Positions 23,621-35,368 are shown, numbered from the stretch's first letter. The stretch is 64,000 nucleotides of DNA from Neopestalotiopsis rosae (GCA_023078685.1 JALGAS010000003.1:682001-746000); one strand, 5' to 3'. Numbers and translations: made by a program. Notes: generated by a model not told the origin, from the sequence alone.

Positions 23621-24747
23621 ATGGGTCTATTCTCTAAGAATCACATGCCGGTTGAAGGCCGTGTAAGAAGCCGTTGCATATCAATAAGCTGTCTAGCAAA
23701 ACTACCTACACAGCATCGAGCCTCGGATGAGCTGACTGACTTCTGAAAATTATGCCTAGACTATACTCCTCACGGGTGCTTCTGAAGGTGCCGGACTCAG
23801 TGCGGCACGCATATTCTCGAGAAAAGGAGCCAATCTTGTCCTTGTTTCGAGAGACATCGTCAAAATTGAGGCGGCGTTGGAGAGTATTGAAAGCGTAGCG
23901 AAATCGCCCGATGCGCAACGCTTCCATGCCATTGCAGCCGATGTGGGTAAGCCAAACTATGCAGAGAAGATAGTTGCCGATGCCATCGCCTGGAACAACG
24001 GGCAGCCTCCAGAGATTGTGTGGTGCTTGGCTGGACTCTCGACGCCAATGCTTTGGACCGACGACGGCGCGATGGACGCTGCTCGCCATAACAGTGAGTA
24101 GCATCGCTACCACAAGAGTCCGGATTTTCTATACTCACAAAAGACTTGCGACAGTGGATGTCAATTACTTCGGCTCGGCAGAATTATCTAGAGCCATGAT
24201 GCGGGCTTGGCTTTCCAACAGGAAAAAGCCTCGGAACTCTTCATCAACATCATCGCATCATGCCACCAAGCACATTATTTTCACCGGGACCATCTTGTCC
24301 ACCTTTGCGATAGCCGGCCATGCCACCTACTGTCCCTCGAAATTCGCCGTTCGCGCCCTTGCAGACGCGCTCGCCATGGAAGTCCGGCTGTATCCCGACG
24401 TGCCCATGGAAGTGCATCTCGTCTTGCCCCAGTCGATCAACACTGCCGGCTACGAGCGCGAAAACGAGACAAAGCCGCAAATCACAAAGGAGCTCGAAGG
24501 CGTCGATACGCCGCAGGGTGCAGACGAAGTCGCCCGTCTAGCCATTGCCGGGATCGAGCAAGGACGCTACTTCGTGACCACGTCTTTGCTTGGGGACTTG
24601 TGCCGATGGGGTGCCATGAGTAACTCACCGAGAAATAACTGGTTGCTTGATACGATCATGGGGTGGATTGCACCTTTCATTTGGGCATTTGTCATGTGGG
24701 ACATGAACTCCCGGGTCTCTGCTTGGGGCAGAAAAAAAATCAGCTAG
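23621..24747 (+). CDS. 3-ketodihydrosphingosine reductase-like SDR (Tsc10 family)
   Basis: Predicted ER enzyme reducing 3-ketosphinganine to dihydrosphingosine with NADPH in sphingolipid synthesis. Exon 1 is tiny (23621-23662, MGLFSKNHMPVEGR) and is joined by an intron of about 97 nt to TILLTGASEGAGLS, the Rossmann nucleotide loop (TGxxxGxG). The second intron lies near 24092-24153. Further marks are the NYFGSAELS helix, the active-site YCPSKFAV (YxxxK) and a hydrophobic C-terminal segment (MGWIAPFIWAFVMW) that fits the membrane tail of the family. Start choice rests on this exon join: without it the frame has no suitable ATG. Length, about 320 residues, is normal. It may be a second copy, since the essential gene is usually elsewhere, but that cannot be judged here. 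Confidence 0.85.
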
Positions 24748-25095
24748 GCAACGATCGATATCGCCGAGAGATACTATCCAAGTCTCAGTTCATGCCATAT
24801 GCGTTGAAGAGATTTATTCACACAGATTTCCAGTCTGACTTTCTCGAGAGTGGAGGAGAATTAGCGTAGATGCAATGATGAGCATGTATTTTTTACAAGT
24901 TTGAGGCTAGTGGGTGGTATTTGTACCTTTCCAGTGTATCTACATGTTTGTACCATTATGCTACGGCTTGAGGCACGAAGGCGCCCAGATGTCCATGTAA
25001 CCCGCGAATATACGGCTTTGTCTGCTCCAGAGAGGAATTCTATTTGTTTGCTCATTATGCCATTGCGCCTCAGTATTCTTCCCCGTTATGCATCA
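24748..25095. other. Convergent intergenic region
   Basis: 3' flanks of the reductase and the Ser-rich gene. Nothing supported. Confidence 0.5.
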
Positions 25096-26232
25096 CTAGT
25101 TCAAGGCGACGCCGGCAAAAACATGCCTGTCCCAGCCGGGCTCGAATTCATAACCCATCGCCTCGCCTCCCGCCATGACCATTCTTCGCATAACACATGA
25201 TGGCTCGGTGTTGGTCTCGGTGGTCGTCGTAGCGGCCAGGGTCGTTGTCGAAGCGCTAACGCCGGCCTCGGAGCAGGCACTGTAGTACGCGTCCGCGTCG
25301 GAGCAGTAAGTCGCGTACTCGGGCACGTAGGTCGGAAGCACTGTCGTTTCCGTGCTCGTCTCACTGCTGGTGATGTCCCGCCTCATCATGCGGCCGGTCG
25401 GGATGCGGATCTGGAGCGTGCCAGAGAACGTGGTGGTAGTACTGTAGAAGCAGGGGCCATTGTTAGTGAATATGGACCGAGCCAAGTCAAAGAGAAATCG
25501 CCAGGATAGGATGAGAAATGTTATGAATAGCCAAGCTGGGGTTGGATTGGATAGGCCTGGATGGGAAAGCGGGACTTACACGGCGACCGGAGTCACAGTG
25601 ACGACATTATAGGCACTGCAGTCGGCGAGTCGACTGGTCAACACGGGTGTGCCCGATGCTGCTTCAAGGCCTTGCAGACAGGCGTCTACGGTTGTAGTTG
25701 GTGTCGCGATTGATGAAGTTGAAGTGAGGTCAGACGACGTTGAACTTGGGATTGATAAGCTCGAAGTCAGCTCGGATGAACTCGTAGTCGGGTCAGTTGA
25801 GCTTGTAATCGGCTCAGATGAGCTCATAGTCGGTTCAGATGAACTTGAAGTCAGTGTTGAAGAGCTCGAAGTCAACTCAGATGAACTCGAAGTTATCTCA
25901 GATGAACTCGTAGTCTGGTCAGATGAGCTCGTAGTCGGTTCAGATGAGCTCGAAGTCAACTCAGAGGAGCTCGTAGTTGGTTCAAATGAGCTCGAAGTCA
26001 TCTCGGATGAACTTGAAGCCAGTGTTGATGAACTTGTAGTCAGGTCTGAGGAACTGGAAGCCAGGGCTGATGAAGTTGAAGCCACGGTCGACAAAGTCGA
26101 GTCCGGGTATGAACTAGACGTCAGGGCCGATGTACTCGAGGTCAAGTCGGACGAACTCAAGCTGGGGCGGCATTTTGAGGCAGCCGCCAGCGAGGAGCTC
26201 AAGGCAAGGGAAAGAGTCACGGATAGCTTCAT
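25096..26232 (-). CDS. Secreted Ser/Thr-rich protein with heptad repeats
   Basis: Start at 26232 gives a signal peptide (MKLSVTLSLALSSSLAAAS) directly followed by a KC motif. An in-frame ATG 30 nt upstream is possible but worsens the leader. Residues about 25-175 are almost entirely Ser, Thr, Glu, Pro and Leu in a repeated seven-residue unit of the type SSSxxTT (for example SSSEPTT, SSSELTS), a dense O-glycosylation target. One intron near 25443-25578 separates this from a C-terminal part with a few cysteines (YATYCSDADAYYSACSEAG) and a dibasic site. Architecture suggests a cell-wall or secreted mucin-like protein. No GPI signal or catalytic domain was seen. The antisense strand shows a long open frame only because of the repeat codons. 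Confidence 0.75.
25750..26110 (-). repeat. Coding tandem repeat, 21-bp unit
   Basis: The DNA encoding the Ser-rich stretch is built from imperfect 21-bp units (one heptad each, consensus around gatgaactcgaagtcagctca read on the plus strand). Units differ by point changes. Such arrays commonly change copy number between strains. Confidence 0.7.
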
Positions 26233-27048
26233 CTTGACCGAACAGCAGATGCGCATAAACAAGGGACAAGGAGATCGCGAGATGGAAACTTTTGAGACAC
26301 ACGAAGGGTAACAGGACTTGTTGGTCTCTAGTATAAATTTGATAAGGATAAGGGTGCGGCTTTCATATGTTCATTCCACTAAAGGAAAACCTAAGTTTAA
26401 TGCCATTCCGCGAAGGCTCTTAGGCGTAGTGCGAGGAATGAGACAACAACAACAACAACATCAATTTTGATGCCATTTTGGGGAAATAGATGGGCTTTCA
26501 GCTTGTCTTAAGGAACTTTACCATACCCGACATGGTGAAGCGAGAATAGTTCGTCCCTGTTGCCCCCAGTCGCCGGTCAATTTATGGCGTGAAAAGCACT
26601 GATCTGTGCCTCTCCAAATTCGATTTTAGATTAGCGCGTGGCTGCAGCTGAATTATAGCACCATTTAGTAGACTATAGTCGAAGCTCAGCGCGTGTTTGC
26701 GGGTCCCAGCCTAGCTCAGCCCTGCTAGCTGTAAAGTCCATTGGCCGCTACTGCTGCAGGTACCCGGAGGTGGAAATGAGCGCTGGTCTGCAGATTGGTG
26801 GGGGGTTTTCGGGTGGCTTAAAGCAGCTGAAGGATTTCGACTGTCACGGAGTTCGTCAACATTCCAGTCACTCGCGATTATATTTTTCGAGTCGATCATG
26901 GGGAATCATCGCTTGTGATGTCCTCTTGCTTGATGTTCCCAACTCTCCCTTTCCATTGATGGGTCCTGCGACATTGATGGACCCGACAAAGATAATGGAT
27001 ATCACGATGAGACCATGGTCATCATCAGTCGAAGGGGAGGGGCTCAGG
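26233..27048. other. Divergent intergenic region with a (CAA)n microsatellite
   Basis: A short CAA repeat lies at about 26444-26460. The open frame of the downstream P450 extends upstream to 26770, but that part has no P450 features and is treated here as 5' untranslated or promoter sequence. Confidence 0.45.
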
Positions 27049-28593
27049 ATGGATGCTGCCGCCTCTGCCATTGAGGTTGTCATCAAAATGATTCTTGTTT
27101 TGCTTCTTTGCTTGGTTGCTGTACTCTTTCAAATCTGCAAGGAAACGACAACACATACGGGTGACAAGGAGCAGCCAACCTCTGAAATCATCCGGTCGCC
27201 GCCCATCATCGCTTCTCGCATACCGTTCATCGGCCATGCCCTTGGCTTCTTGCGCGAAGGCCACGATTACTTCGCGCGTCTGACCAGCGAAATCAAGTGT
27301 CCTGCCTTTACCATATCCATGCTCGGACAGAAGCTCACCTTTGTCCAGCCGGAACTAGCGCGGCACGTGGCAAGAAATCCTCACTTGCTCTTTATGCCGG
27401 TTACTGTATCCATCTTCCGACGGGCACTGAATTTTGACGCTTCGACGTGCGACTTGCTCATGGAGAAGACGGAGAGCAGTCGTAGCTTTTCTCACAGGAT
27501 CCTCGGCGCGACGAGAGAGGTGCTCGCCAGCCCACAGGCTCTTCCCAGACACATTAGCATATTTGAGGACTGTCTCGACAGTGCGATTTTGGAACTTGTC
27601 GATCAAGATCAAGGGCGAGTCATGGCAGTCAGTGAATGGACGATTCGACTCATCACGGCGGCTGTTGGACGTGTTCTCTGGGGCGACGTGGCCGGAACCA
27701 GCCTGGTCTCCGACGATGACTTCGTCGAGCAGCTGCAGTTTGTGATGGCGAACCTCAGGAGCTTGACCGGGCCCGAATGGCTCATATCACGGAAACTCAA
27801 GGCATCGAGAAGCGAGATTCGCACACGCTTGAAACGTGACGCGCGGAACCCGACATACCAGCCCGGCAGCTTCTCAGAGAAGCTACACGAGTTGTGTCAG
27901 CAGGAAGGGGGTACGGACGACACATTTGCCGATCTGCAGCTACTGCTCGTTGGAGGTACATCGCCCAACCCGGCCCTCGCTGCGAGCTGGTTCCTAATGC
28001 ATCTGCTCTGCGGCGACCAGCAGTGGTTTTCCGACACTCGGGACGAGGTAAGGGCGTGGGTTGATCGGGAGGATGGCCACATCAACCTCCGCCAGGCCCG
28101 AGAGCACTGCCCGCGGCTAATGGCGACATGGTGTGAGTCCCTCCGACACCATTCAGGGTTTGCCATTGGTCGGTACGCATCACAGGATACCGTTCTCGCA
28201 AATCAATGGAATCTCGACAAGGACTCATTCCTCATGGTCTCTTTGCAGACTAGTCATGTTGGCGAGGACGCGTGGGGCAGTTGGGATGCCGAGTTCGTTC
28301 CGCAGCGCTTCTTGAACAGCGATGGAAGCTTCAATTTGACTCGGGAGCGGCAGCTCAAGACCTTTGGCATGCTGGGAACGATGTGCCCAGGGAAGACGCT
28401 GGCAATCCACATGGCCATGGGGCTGGCAATTCGTCTCCTTTACTCGCTTGATTTCGATCTTGCGGGCTCAGAACCGAGGCAATTGCCGCCTCAGTCCAAT
28501 AATTCCTTGCTCGGCGTGCCCTCGCCCACCTCGGATCTAATGGTGAGTTATAGTGCGGCAAGGCCAAGCTGTTGTGTTCGATTCGGACTTTGA
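27049..28593 (+). CDS. Cytochrome P450, CYP7/CYP8-like, intronless
   Basis: Single uninterrupted frame of 514 codons. The start at 27049 was chosen because a membrane anchor (IKMILVLLLCLVAVLF) follows within about 15 residues; upstream in-frame ATGs at 26770, 26977 and nearby would add an unrelated leader. Domain marks: proline hinge near SPPIIASRIPFIGHALGF, an I-helix region with LLVGGTSPNPA, the K-helix ESLR, and a heme loop FGMLGTMCPGK carrying the axial Cys. The CPGK loop and overall pattern recall the sterol 7-alpha-hydroxylase / prostacyclin synthase-like clan seen in fungi. Substrate unknown. The lack of introns contrasts with the other P450 genes in the window. It is flanked by secreted Ser-rich protein genes and no biosynthetic backbone. 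Confidence 0.83.
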   Translation: MDAAASAIEVVIKMILVLLLCLVAVLFQICKETTTHTGDKEQPTSEIIRSPPIIASRIPFIGHALGFLREGHDYFARLTSEIKCPAFTISMLGQKLTFVQPELARHVARNPHLLFMPVTVSIFRRALNFDASTCDLLMEKTESSRSFSHRILGATREVLASPQALPRHISIFEDCLDSAILELVDQDQGRVMAVSEWTIRLITAAVGRVLWGDVAGTSLVSDDDFVEQLQFVMANLRSLTGPEWLISRKLKASRSEIRTRLKRDARNPTYQPGSFSEKLHELCQQEGGTDDTFADLQLLLVGGTSPNPALAASWFLMHLLCGDQQWFSDTRDEVRAWVDREDGHINLRQAREHCPRLMATWCESLRHHSGFAIGRYASQDTVLANQWNLDKDSFLMVSLQTSHVGEDAWGSWDAEFVPQRFLNSDGSFNLTRERQLKTFGMLGTMCPGKTLAIHMAMGLAIRLLYSLDFDLAGSEPRQLPPQSNNSLLGVPSPTSDLMVSYSAARPSCCVRFGL

Positions 28594-29582
28594 ATTCCTT
28601 CGACGACCTGAGACGAAGAAGTGGAACAGATGCCTCACGCACACAAGATCCCGTACTTATTCAGAGTAATGCTATTCGCGATACCCCCCTATGGCTATCT
28701 AGTCTCACCTACCCTCTGTGACCTACGACACTGATTTCCAAGCCGTACCACCAGCTCTGGCACTTATTAGCACCTTTCAGCGCTCTTCAGCACTACTTAT
28801 TGTTATATATCGTAACGATCTTAATATATGAAGGGAAAATAGCAACACGCGTATTTACATATATCCGCAACCGTATCAAAATATATCCCTAGGGCCATAG
28901 CTATATGAGTGCATTCGACACTATAGTTGCAGGCTAAAGTTTTCGCTCCCTGTCAAGTACCTGACCAGCTCTTTAACGTGGGGCAAAACACTTTTCCAGC
29001 CAGAAATTGCACAACTTGCACAAGCACAAACCAACCACAGTGGAGTTCTACCTCATGCACAACTAAACTTACCCAACTGACCATAGTACAGTAGGGGTGT
29101 CATGGTAGACCATGGTTCTGATACTGGCCATTGCCGGGCCGACCATTCGGCCGGCCATCCGGCCATCCGTAGATAGATATCACTTCTTGCAGCTGGGAAC
29201 TGGTTCATCCTTTTGTTCCCCAGCTTACAATTCAATACGATGCATGCCCCATGGGTGCAGCCCACCAGCCAAGTCTACCGGGTACGTGACAAGGGGTATT
29301 TTGGCAATAGTATAAATCGAAAAGGATGATTTGTCATGCGCTCTAGCGCATATTTTGTACGAAACTAAAGCTACCGCAGGAACGGCTCTTTTTCATGCAC
29401 CCGTATAGCTAAAAGATAGCAAGTATATGTAGATCTATTAGAATGTACGGGAAATGATCCGTATAAAATATACTAATACAGTGTATGGAAGATTATATAC
29501 TTGATGGAAATATGGCGAATAGGTGTGCAAACTTTGCTCCTTCTAGTGTTGTATCTACCTCATTTCCTTCTTTTTTCCCAAT
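28594..29582. other. Convergent AT-rich intergenic region
   Basis: About 1 kb with short AT-rich tracts (for example around 28800-28910 and 29410-29500). No gene supported; no clear transposon ends found. Confidence 0.5.
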
Positions 29583-32500
29583 CTAGATCGATCCAGTGAA
29601 GGGGTTTCTTCCTTTGATGCTGGGAGTCTTGACGTAGCTGACCGCGACGAGTTCGCCTGCATCATAGGCTTCAGAATCGTCGTCGGTGGTGGTACGTTGC
29701 TTGAAAGTACTTGATTGGCTTCTGGTGTTCTCGAGAAGCGATGACCTCTTGGTGGTTTTCGGAATTTGCGAAACGGGAGTCATTTGAACATCGGTAAGGA
29801 CGAAATGGCCCGTACCTCCGACAGGAGTGTCGCAAGAGACGATGGCAGTGAGATCGACATAGTAGTTGGGCTTCACATAGTTGACGCCAGTCTGACCCGC
29901 GACAACGTTCAGTTTCCAGGGGCCAAAGGTAGCATACGTAGGATTGCTCGCTCCGATTCCGTAGTTGGGCGAGTACTGGAAACCGTCGTTGTTGCTCCAC
30001 ACTCCGGGCTTGCCCGTCACCCATCTAACGTAACAGTCTGCATTGCTCGTGACGGCGGAGCTATCGACCTGATTGACATAGCCCATGGCAAAGGTCAATT
30101 CATAGTTGAAGCCAGGGCACATCTTGACGTTCTTTTGCTGGATGTAGCCGTGGAAGCCGCCGTTCGGGATATTCGTCATGGTCACCCCCATTCCATAGAC
30201 TGGAGCTTGTCCGCTGGCGGGCGTGTAAAGCGAAGGGGTGTACGTCAAGTTTGTGCCAAGCGTGGTTCCATCGAAAGCGCCCACGGTCCAGTTGGTCCAT
30301 CTAGGCGAATAGGTATCGAACATGTAGTTGGTAACGCTTTGCTCAGGGTTGCATTCCTCAGGATTCGGGGCGTAGCACTCGCCACCGATACAGTAGTGAG
30401 GGTCGCAGACATGGCCACAGGAACCGCAGTTGTTAGGGTTGCTGCGGAAGTCCAGGCAAGTAGTTCCACATTGATCCGCAGGGCAACCACACTTTCCAGA
30501 TTTGCTGCACCGACGGGTCAGCATTTTCACGATTACTGTACGAGGGATAGAAAGGAGACACTATACGTACCAGGCAGCGTTTGCACCGCACTGTGCTCCG
30601 CAGGCACCACAGTTGTCGAGATCATTTGAGTGGAGGTTGGCGCAATAGTACTTATCCGAGCCGGTATAGACGCATGTGCTTTGGGGATCATCGCAGAAGC
30701 AGGCACACATGCTTTCCATGGCGTGGTAGTAGGCATCGCGACCGGTCGACGTCTCAGCGACGCCTAGGTAGTACACCGCTTGCACGCCACAGGCAATCAG
30801 CGAGACGACATCCCACCACTCATCACCGATCTCTTCACTGCAGGTAAGAAGCATGGAAGCATAAAAGATGAGGTTGCAGCCCTGATAGCTGTAATCGGTA
30901 CATTGATCGTAGCAGGCGCTCTGGACATCACAGGCATCGCCAAAGTCGTAAGGGCTGTACTGCCAGTTGTCGGACATGGCATCACACAGGTTGCCCTTAT
31001 CAGACTCGTAGCCCGGCTTCGTTCCAGAAACGAGGCCAGCGGGGGTGGCGGGACACTGAGGGGCACTGAAACCGCCATTCGTCGGGGTGGCCAGGCGCTT
31101 CTTAAACTTTGTGAGCTCATCATAGAGCTCACTGGTTCGTTTGCGCTTCTGTGCATTGTCACTGGGGAGGGTCTCAGGAAGAGCTTTCATTTGATTCCCG
31201 TCAGCGCTGCCAGGAAGAATCGAGCACGTTCCCTTATTAGTCGTCCAGTTGTACTCAACACCGTTCAAGGTAATGGTCATGCGTCCGAGGCAGTCGATGT
31301 TGAAAATGGTGGTCACGTAGCCATCACTGTAGCTAGTTCCCGTGGACGCATCCACAAGGATGACGTCTCCCGCCAAACCCATGGCAACAAATTTCTTAGA
31401 GTCAGCGTAGACCAAATCGTAGGCATCGGCACCGTCCACTTCTTGGAGGTAGAAGACAGGTAGCTGGAGACTGGCAGGGTCGAGCAGAGGATCACCGGCA
31501 GCTGGTGCCTCGGTAGGCTGCGCCAAGGGACCAATCGAGCCGGTAGTGCTAATCATGGGAATAAACTGCTGATTGAGAACGGTCTACATCGACATAAATT
31601 AGATCTAGAGCCCCCTGCGCAAAGAAAAGATGATTTATGAACTCACGAAGGCAGATTGAGGGCTGGGCGTAATCATGCAGGGAATCTCCTCCAGATCTGT
31701 CCCAGTAGGGTGCGGAACACCGGTAGTGACAGGAGGAGAGCCAGTGGCAGCCATGCTAAGTTCGAACTCGGTCCATGTGTAAGTGGCCATGAACTCGGCG
31801 TCATCAGTCGGTGTCTCTTGAGCCCCCGTTGGAGTGTAGGGGGGACTGTCGCTTGACTCGATGGTTGGTGTTGTAAACTCCGAGAACGTGACGACGGAAG
31901 TGGGGGTAGCTTCAAAAGTCGGGACCGTGACAGTGGCCTCGACGTAAGTCATGCTGGGACCCTACAGAAACTGGTTAGACAAGTGTAAAGTTGCACCAAA
32001 CAAGTTCCACTTACCTCGACGACAGGTGCAGGGCAGTCGGCATCGAAATAAACGGTAGGCCCACTTGTGCCCGTCACGAAATCCAAGTATAGCTGAGTGG
32101 CATAAAGGCTGCAGGAGCCCCCGGTCTCGATCTGAATAGAGAAACTAGCACAGCCGTCTTTCGCACTGCACTGCGCGCTGCAGCCAAGGAAAGTGTTATC
32201 CGAAACAGTAGTGTAAGTAGCGATTGCCACAGTGCCAATACGACTTCCGTAAGCCTGGCATATTTGAGTAGGTTCAGGTACGGATGAGCTTGTCGAGCTG
32301 CTCGTGCTAGAAGAACTGGTGCTGCTCGAGTCACTACTGGTGGAAGGGACGCTGGTGCTGCTTGAATCACTACTGGTGGTAGAGACGCTGATGCTGCTCG
32401 AATCACTGCTGGTGGAGGAGATGCTGGCAGTGGCAGTAGAAGAGGTGATGTTGGATGCGCTGCTAGCGGAGGAAGAAGTAGAAGAAGAAGCGGAAGAGGA

Positions 32501-32797
32501 AGAAGATGAGGAGCTGGCATCGACAGAACTAGCTGTGCTGCTAGAAGAGCTGTCGACGCTATCAGTGGAGGAAGCAGAGATGCTGAAGCTGCTGGTGTAG
32601 GACGGAGGCATGCCGCTAATAGAACTGCCGCCCGTGCTGAGCGACGTCTGTGACCCCTCTCCAGTCTGGGAATAACTAGCTGTAAAAGAGTGTGATATGG
32701 TGTTGTTGCTCTCGTGGCTGCCGCTGTCGTGTTTGCACTTGCTGGCGGAAGCCAACTGCGCGACCGAGACGGTCAGCGCCAGAAAACGAAGACGCAT
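29583..32797 (-). CDS. Large secreted Ser-rich, multi-module Cys-rich protein with PLA2-like segment
   Basis: Four exons give about 1,000 residues. Start at 32797 provides a signal peptide (MRLRFLALTVSVAQLASAS) followed by KC, as in the Ser-rich gene at 25096. Modules in order: a Ser/Thr repeat region (units like SSTSSDSSS, about 32280-32620); a PAN/apple-like Cys segment (GCSAQCSAKDGCASFSI); a Thr/Pro linker; a Cys-rich region with YDFGDACDVQSACYDQC (about 30895-30940), which resembles the active-site helix of secreted phospholipase A2; two Stig1-like NCGxCGxxC motifs bridging an intron; and a C-terminal beta-sandwich-like domain that could bind carbohydrate. In true PLA2 the helix reads CxxHDxC; here the His-Asp pair is Gln-Ser, so catalysis is unlikely. 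A KRKR site (about 31135) may be processed by Kex2. Function unknown; probably a wall or adhesion protein. Confidence 0.7.
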
Positions 32798-34332
32798 AGT
32801 GTAGACGAGTGTAAATGAGTGTAAACGGGTAGCAAAAGCACAATGCAAAGAGTCTCCTGGAAATCTATCCCCATCGCTCGAGGTCTTAGGTGATTGATAT
32901 ACTCAGTATCATGCTTATTGATACAGCCTAGTGCTTTTCCCAGATTTGGCAATTAGGGGACTTACATGACAACGTTAGACTATTCCCAGGTCGACGGGAC
33001 CAGGACTTATCGCCGCTAGAGATACTAAACTGGTCAAATAGTAGTATTTTCAGCTGTCTTGCTACCAGCCGCTAACAAGTGAGCGGTCTTGGTCGCTTTC
33101 CCTGAATTGGGGCTCCAAAACCGTCGACAAATTAGCAGCAGGATGCTTAGCTAACAAACAACCATATTCGTGGCGTGAACCATATTTATAGCGTGCGTAG
33201 TTCGAACGCGATTCGTAGATGCCAAGCCAACGGCAAGTAATATTTATGAACTAGGTGGCGTGCTATAACACACTAAGGTCAAAGGGGCGTATTATAACAT
33301 ACTATGGACTCCAACGGTGTTGGGGTAAATGAGGGTCACTCCAGGGCTTTCGCAACCCCAGCTTTCGCCGAAGGCTGAGAATATCAAGATAGCGAATGAT
33401 ACGTGGCGCCAAGGGTGAGTATGGCTAGCCAATCAAGTGGCTAGCTCGTAGCTGCCCAGGCCATCTTTCCATAGTCAGATAAAGGGACCCAAAACGGGTA
33501 CTGATCAACAACACATGCTTTCTACACCACTACAACCTAATCCCGATTGTGGCAATATTAGCGAGATAATTATTTTGAGCGGAGTGTAAACAGAACACAT
33601 CTGGCGGCCCATGTCCCATAAACTGGTTGGTTCACTGCTTGTTGAGTCCTCAAACCGGTCTTCCGGTCGGAACGGAATCTGGACACAGGGCTGTGAGTCT
33701 CTACGTGTTTTTCCCTTCCAAAACAAGCAGCGGGATGAGTAGGCAGATATCTATCGTGCCGCAATGGCAGTATTGCTCTGTATATATTTGCGTGGCCAAA
33801 AAGAAAAACTAGGAAGCACTATTCAACGAGTAACTGACTCAATACAATTGTGAAATGTACTTCCTCTGGTTGTATAGTGTGGCTTTTTGTAGTTCGTTTT
33901 ACGATATGATTCACCACAGTTCATTTATACGGATTGTTTATACGTTGAGATCATGACCCTTTACTTATCACGATAGAGAGATGTTACTTGGTCTCTGTTG
34001 AGGTAGAGAAGAATGGCATAGTTGGAGACGGTACTTGTGCTAATTGGCCGTGTGCCGCAGACCTGCGTCGTTCTAAAAAGCTCTTGCGGCCGCAATATGG
34101 ACATGGCAGTTTGTCTGAAAGCTTACCTCAATAAACCTCCAGATCGACAGCGATTGCGTTCACTTCTTCCCAAACAGTAGCACAATAATTGAAAACATAT
34201 GCACGAAGGGTGTTTCAAAGATAGCCCAAGTCACCAGCAACAAACCCTCCCTTTGCGTCCCTCTAAAGCGATAGGTTCCTCACATTCTACAAAGACGAAT
34301 TTCAGAGTCTGCTTCGTCGCCCGAGTCGTAAG
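32798..34332. other. Intergenic, no supported gene
   Basis: About 1.5 kb. Short frames near 33505-33812 carry no recognisable features. Presumably includes the promoter of the large Ser-rich protein gene. Confidence 0.5.
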
Positions 34333-34988
34333 AATGCGAATCGCGAAGGCAACCGAATATTATCTGCCTAACGTAGCAGAAATCACTAGATCGGCCTATG
34401 CCGATGAGGCGGCCTCCAGGTTTGCTTACAAGAATTGGCGAGATAAAAAGCACATGTGCGAAGTTTTCAAGAGCAGGTTTTTGAGCTGTTTTCAAGATTA
34501 AGCCACACAGGTGCTTTAGACGATCGATCGGGTCCCACTCCAAACACTCTAATGGCGCAGAAGATGCCACCTTCCATGAACAAATACTTTTTCGTAGCGG
34601 CCGGAACCGAGATCGAACAACTAATGGAGCACATGAGAGGCGAAAAGCGCTATTGTGAGTTTCGCCTTTTCAACACCCTGAACACCGCGAGTTTACCTGA
34701 TCTCAAGCAAACCTCTCCATATTTGCCGTTACGTCGGAGTGCCAGGGACGGGGCATTGGCTCGCGCTTACTCAAATACTGCTTGGACATATTGGACAAGG
34801 CTAGTCTTCCATTCTGGCTGAGTGCGTTGCCCGCATCGCACCCATTGTACCTGCGATTCGGGTTTGGGAAAGTCGATCATCGGGATATAAATGTGAATGC
34901 TTGGGACAATCGTAAATTCCGGGGATATGGCATCTATCACAACTACGACATGGTACGACGACCCGGGGATCTTGCGAGAAAAGAATGA
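34333..34988 (+). pseudogene. GNAT-family N-acetyltransferase, probably decayed
   Basis: The N-terminal part from ATG 34333 (MRIAKATEYYLPNVAEITRSAY) is typical of fungal GNAT proteins. A C-terminal GNAT core is also present. Splicing at 34655-34707 (donor gtgagt, acceptor ctcaag, 53 nt) joins FFVAAGTEIEQLM...EKRY to NLSIFAVTSECQGRGIGSRLL, the acetyl-CoA binding motif A (QxxGxG/A), followed by the LPFWLSALPASHPLYLRFGF block and the stop at 34988. Between the halves, around 34490-34560, the first frame hits a stop and I found no normal-length intron that connects them. The segment that usually carries the central beta strands is also short. I therefore favour a pseudogene, but an unusual intron or a wrong upstream exon remains possible. 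Confidence 0.5.
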
Positions 34989-35368
34989 TGAAACGCGGGA
35001 AGTCGCAAAGGGAATGTCTATTAGATGTCAAAAACCCGTTGCTGAAGAGGAAGAGGAATAATCCGGTGACGCTGTTTTTTTGCAACGCTTTCTAATTTTA
35101 GTGGATGGTAAGTCTGATGGAACCAAGCCTGCCTTTAGTTGTAAGAAAGGCATAGGGCCGAAGGTCTAGTGCTTGGAGCGCACACTAGGCACCACTGCAG
35201 CACTGGCTGTAGCGGGTAGGCCACTAAAGTGCTAAACGGTCCAATTCTCCAGGCTCCTTGAGGCGCCTGGACTACCAAGACCCATTATGGGTATTATTAC
35301 TGTGCCTGTCCTGAAGACTAGCGCACCTTACGATATACTTGCTGAAATCCTTGGGCCTCTCAAAGCCG
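34989..35368. other. Convergent intergenic region
   Basis: No gene supported between the GNAT relic and the 3' end of the GH55 fusion gene. Confidence 0.5.

Noticed and set aside
25649..26311. 220-codon plus frame rich in Glu, Asp, Ser and Val
   Set aside because: Antisense of the Ser-repeat coding array; open only because the 21-bp units lack stops on both strands.
26440..26462. (CAA)n run as a CRISPR-like or mobile-element repeat
   Set aside because: A short trinucleotide microsatellite without spacers or terminal repeats.
10945..28593. A secondary-metabolite cluster built from transporter, regulator and P450s
   Set aside because: No polyketide synthase, NRPS, terpene synthase or other backbone enzyme is in the window, and unrelated genes are interspersed.
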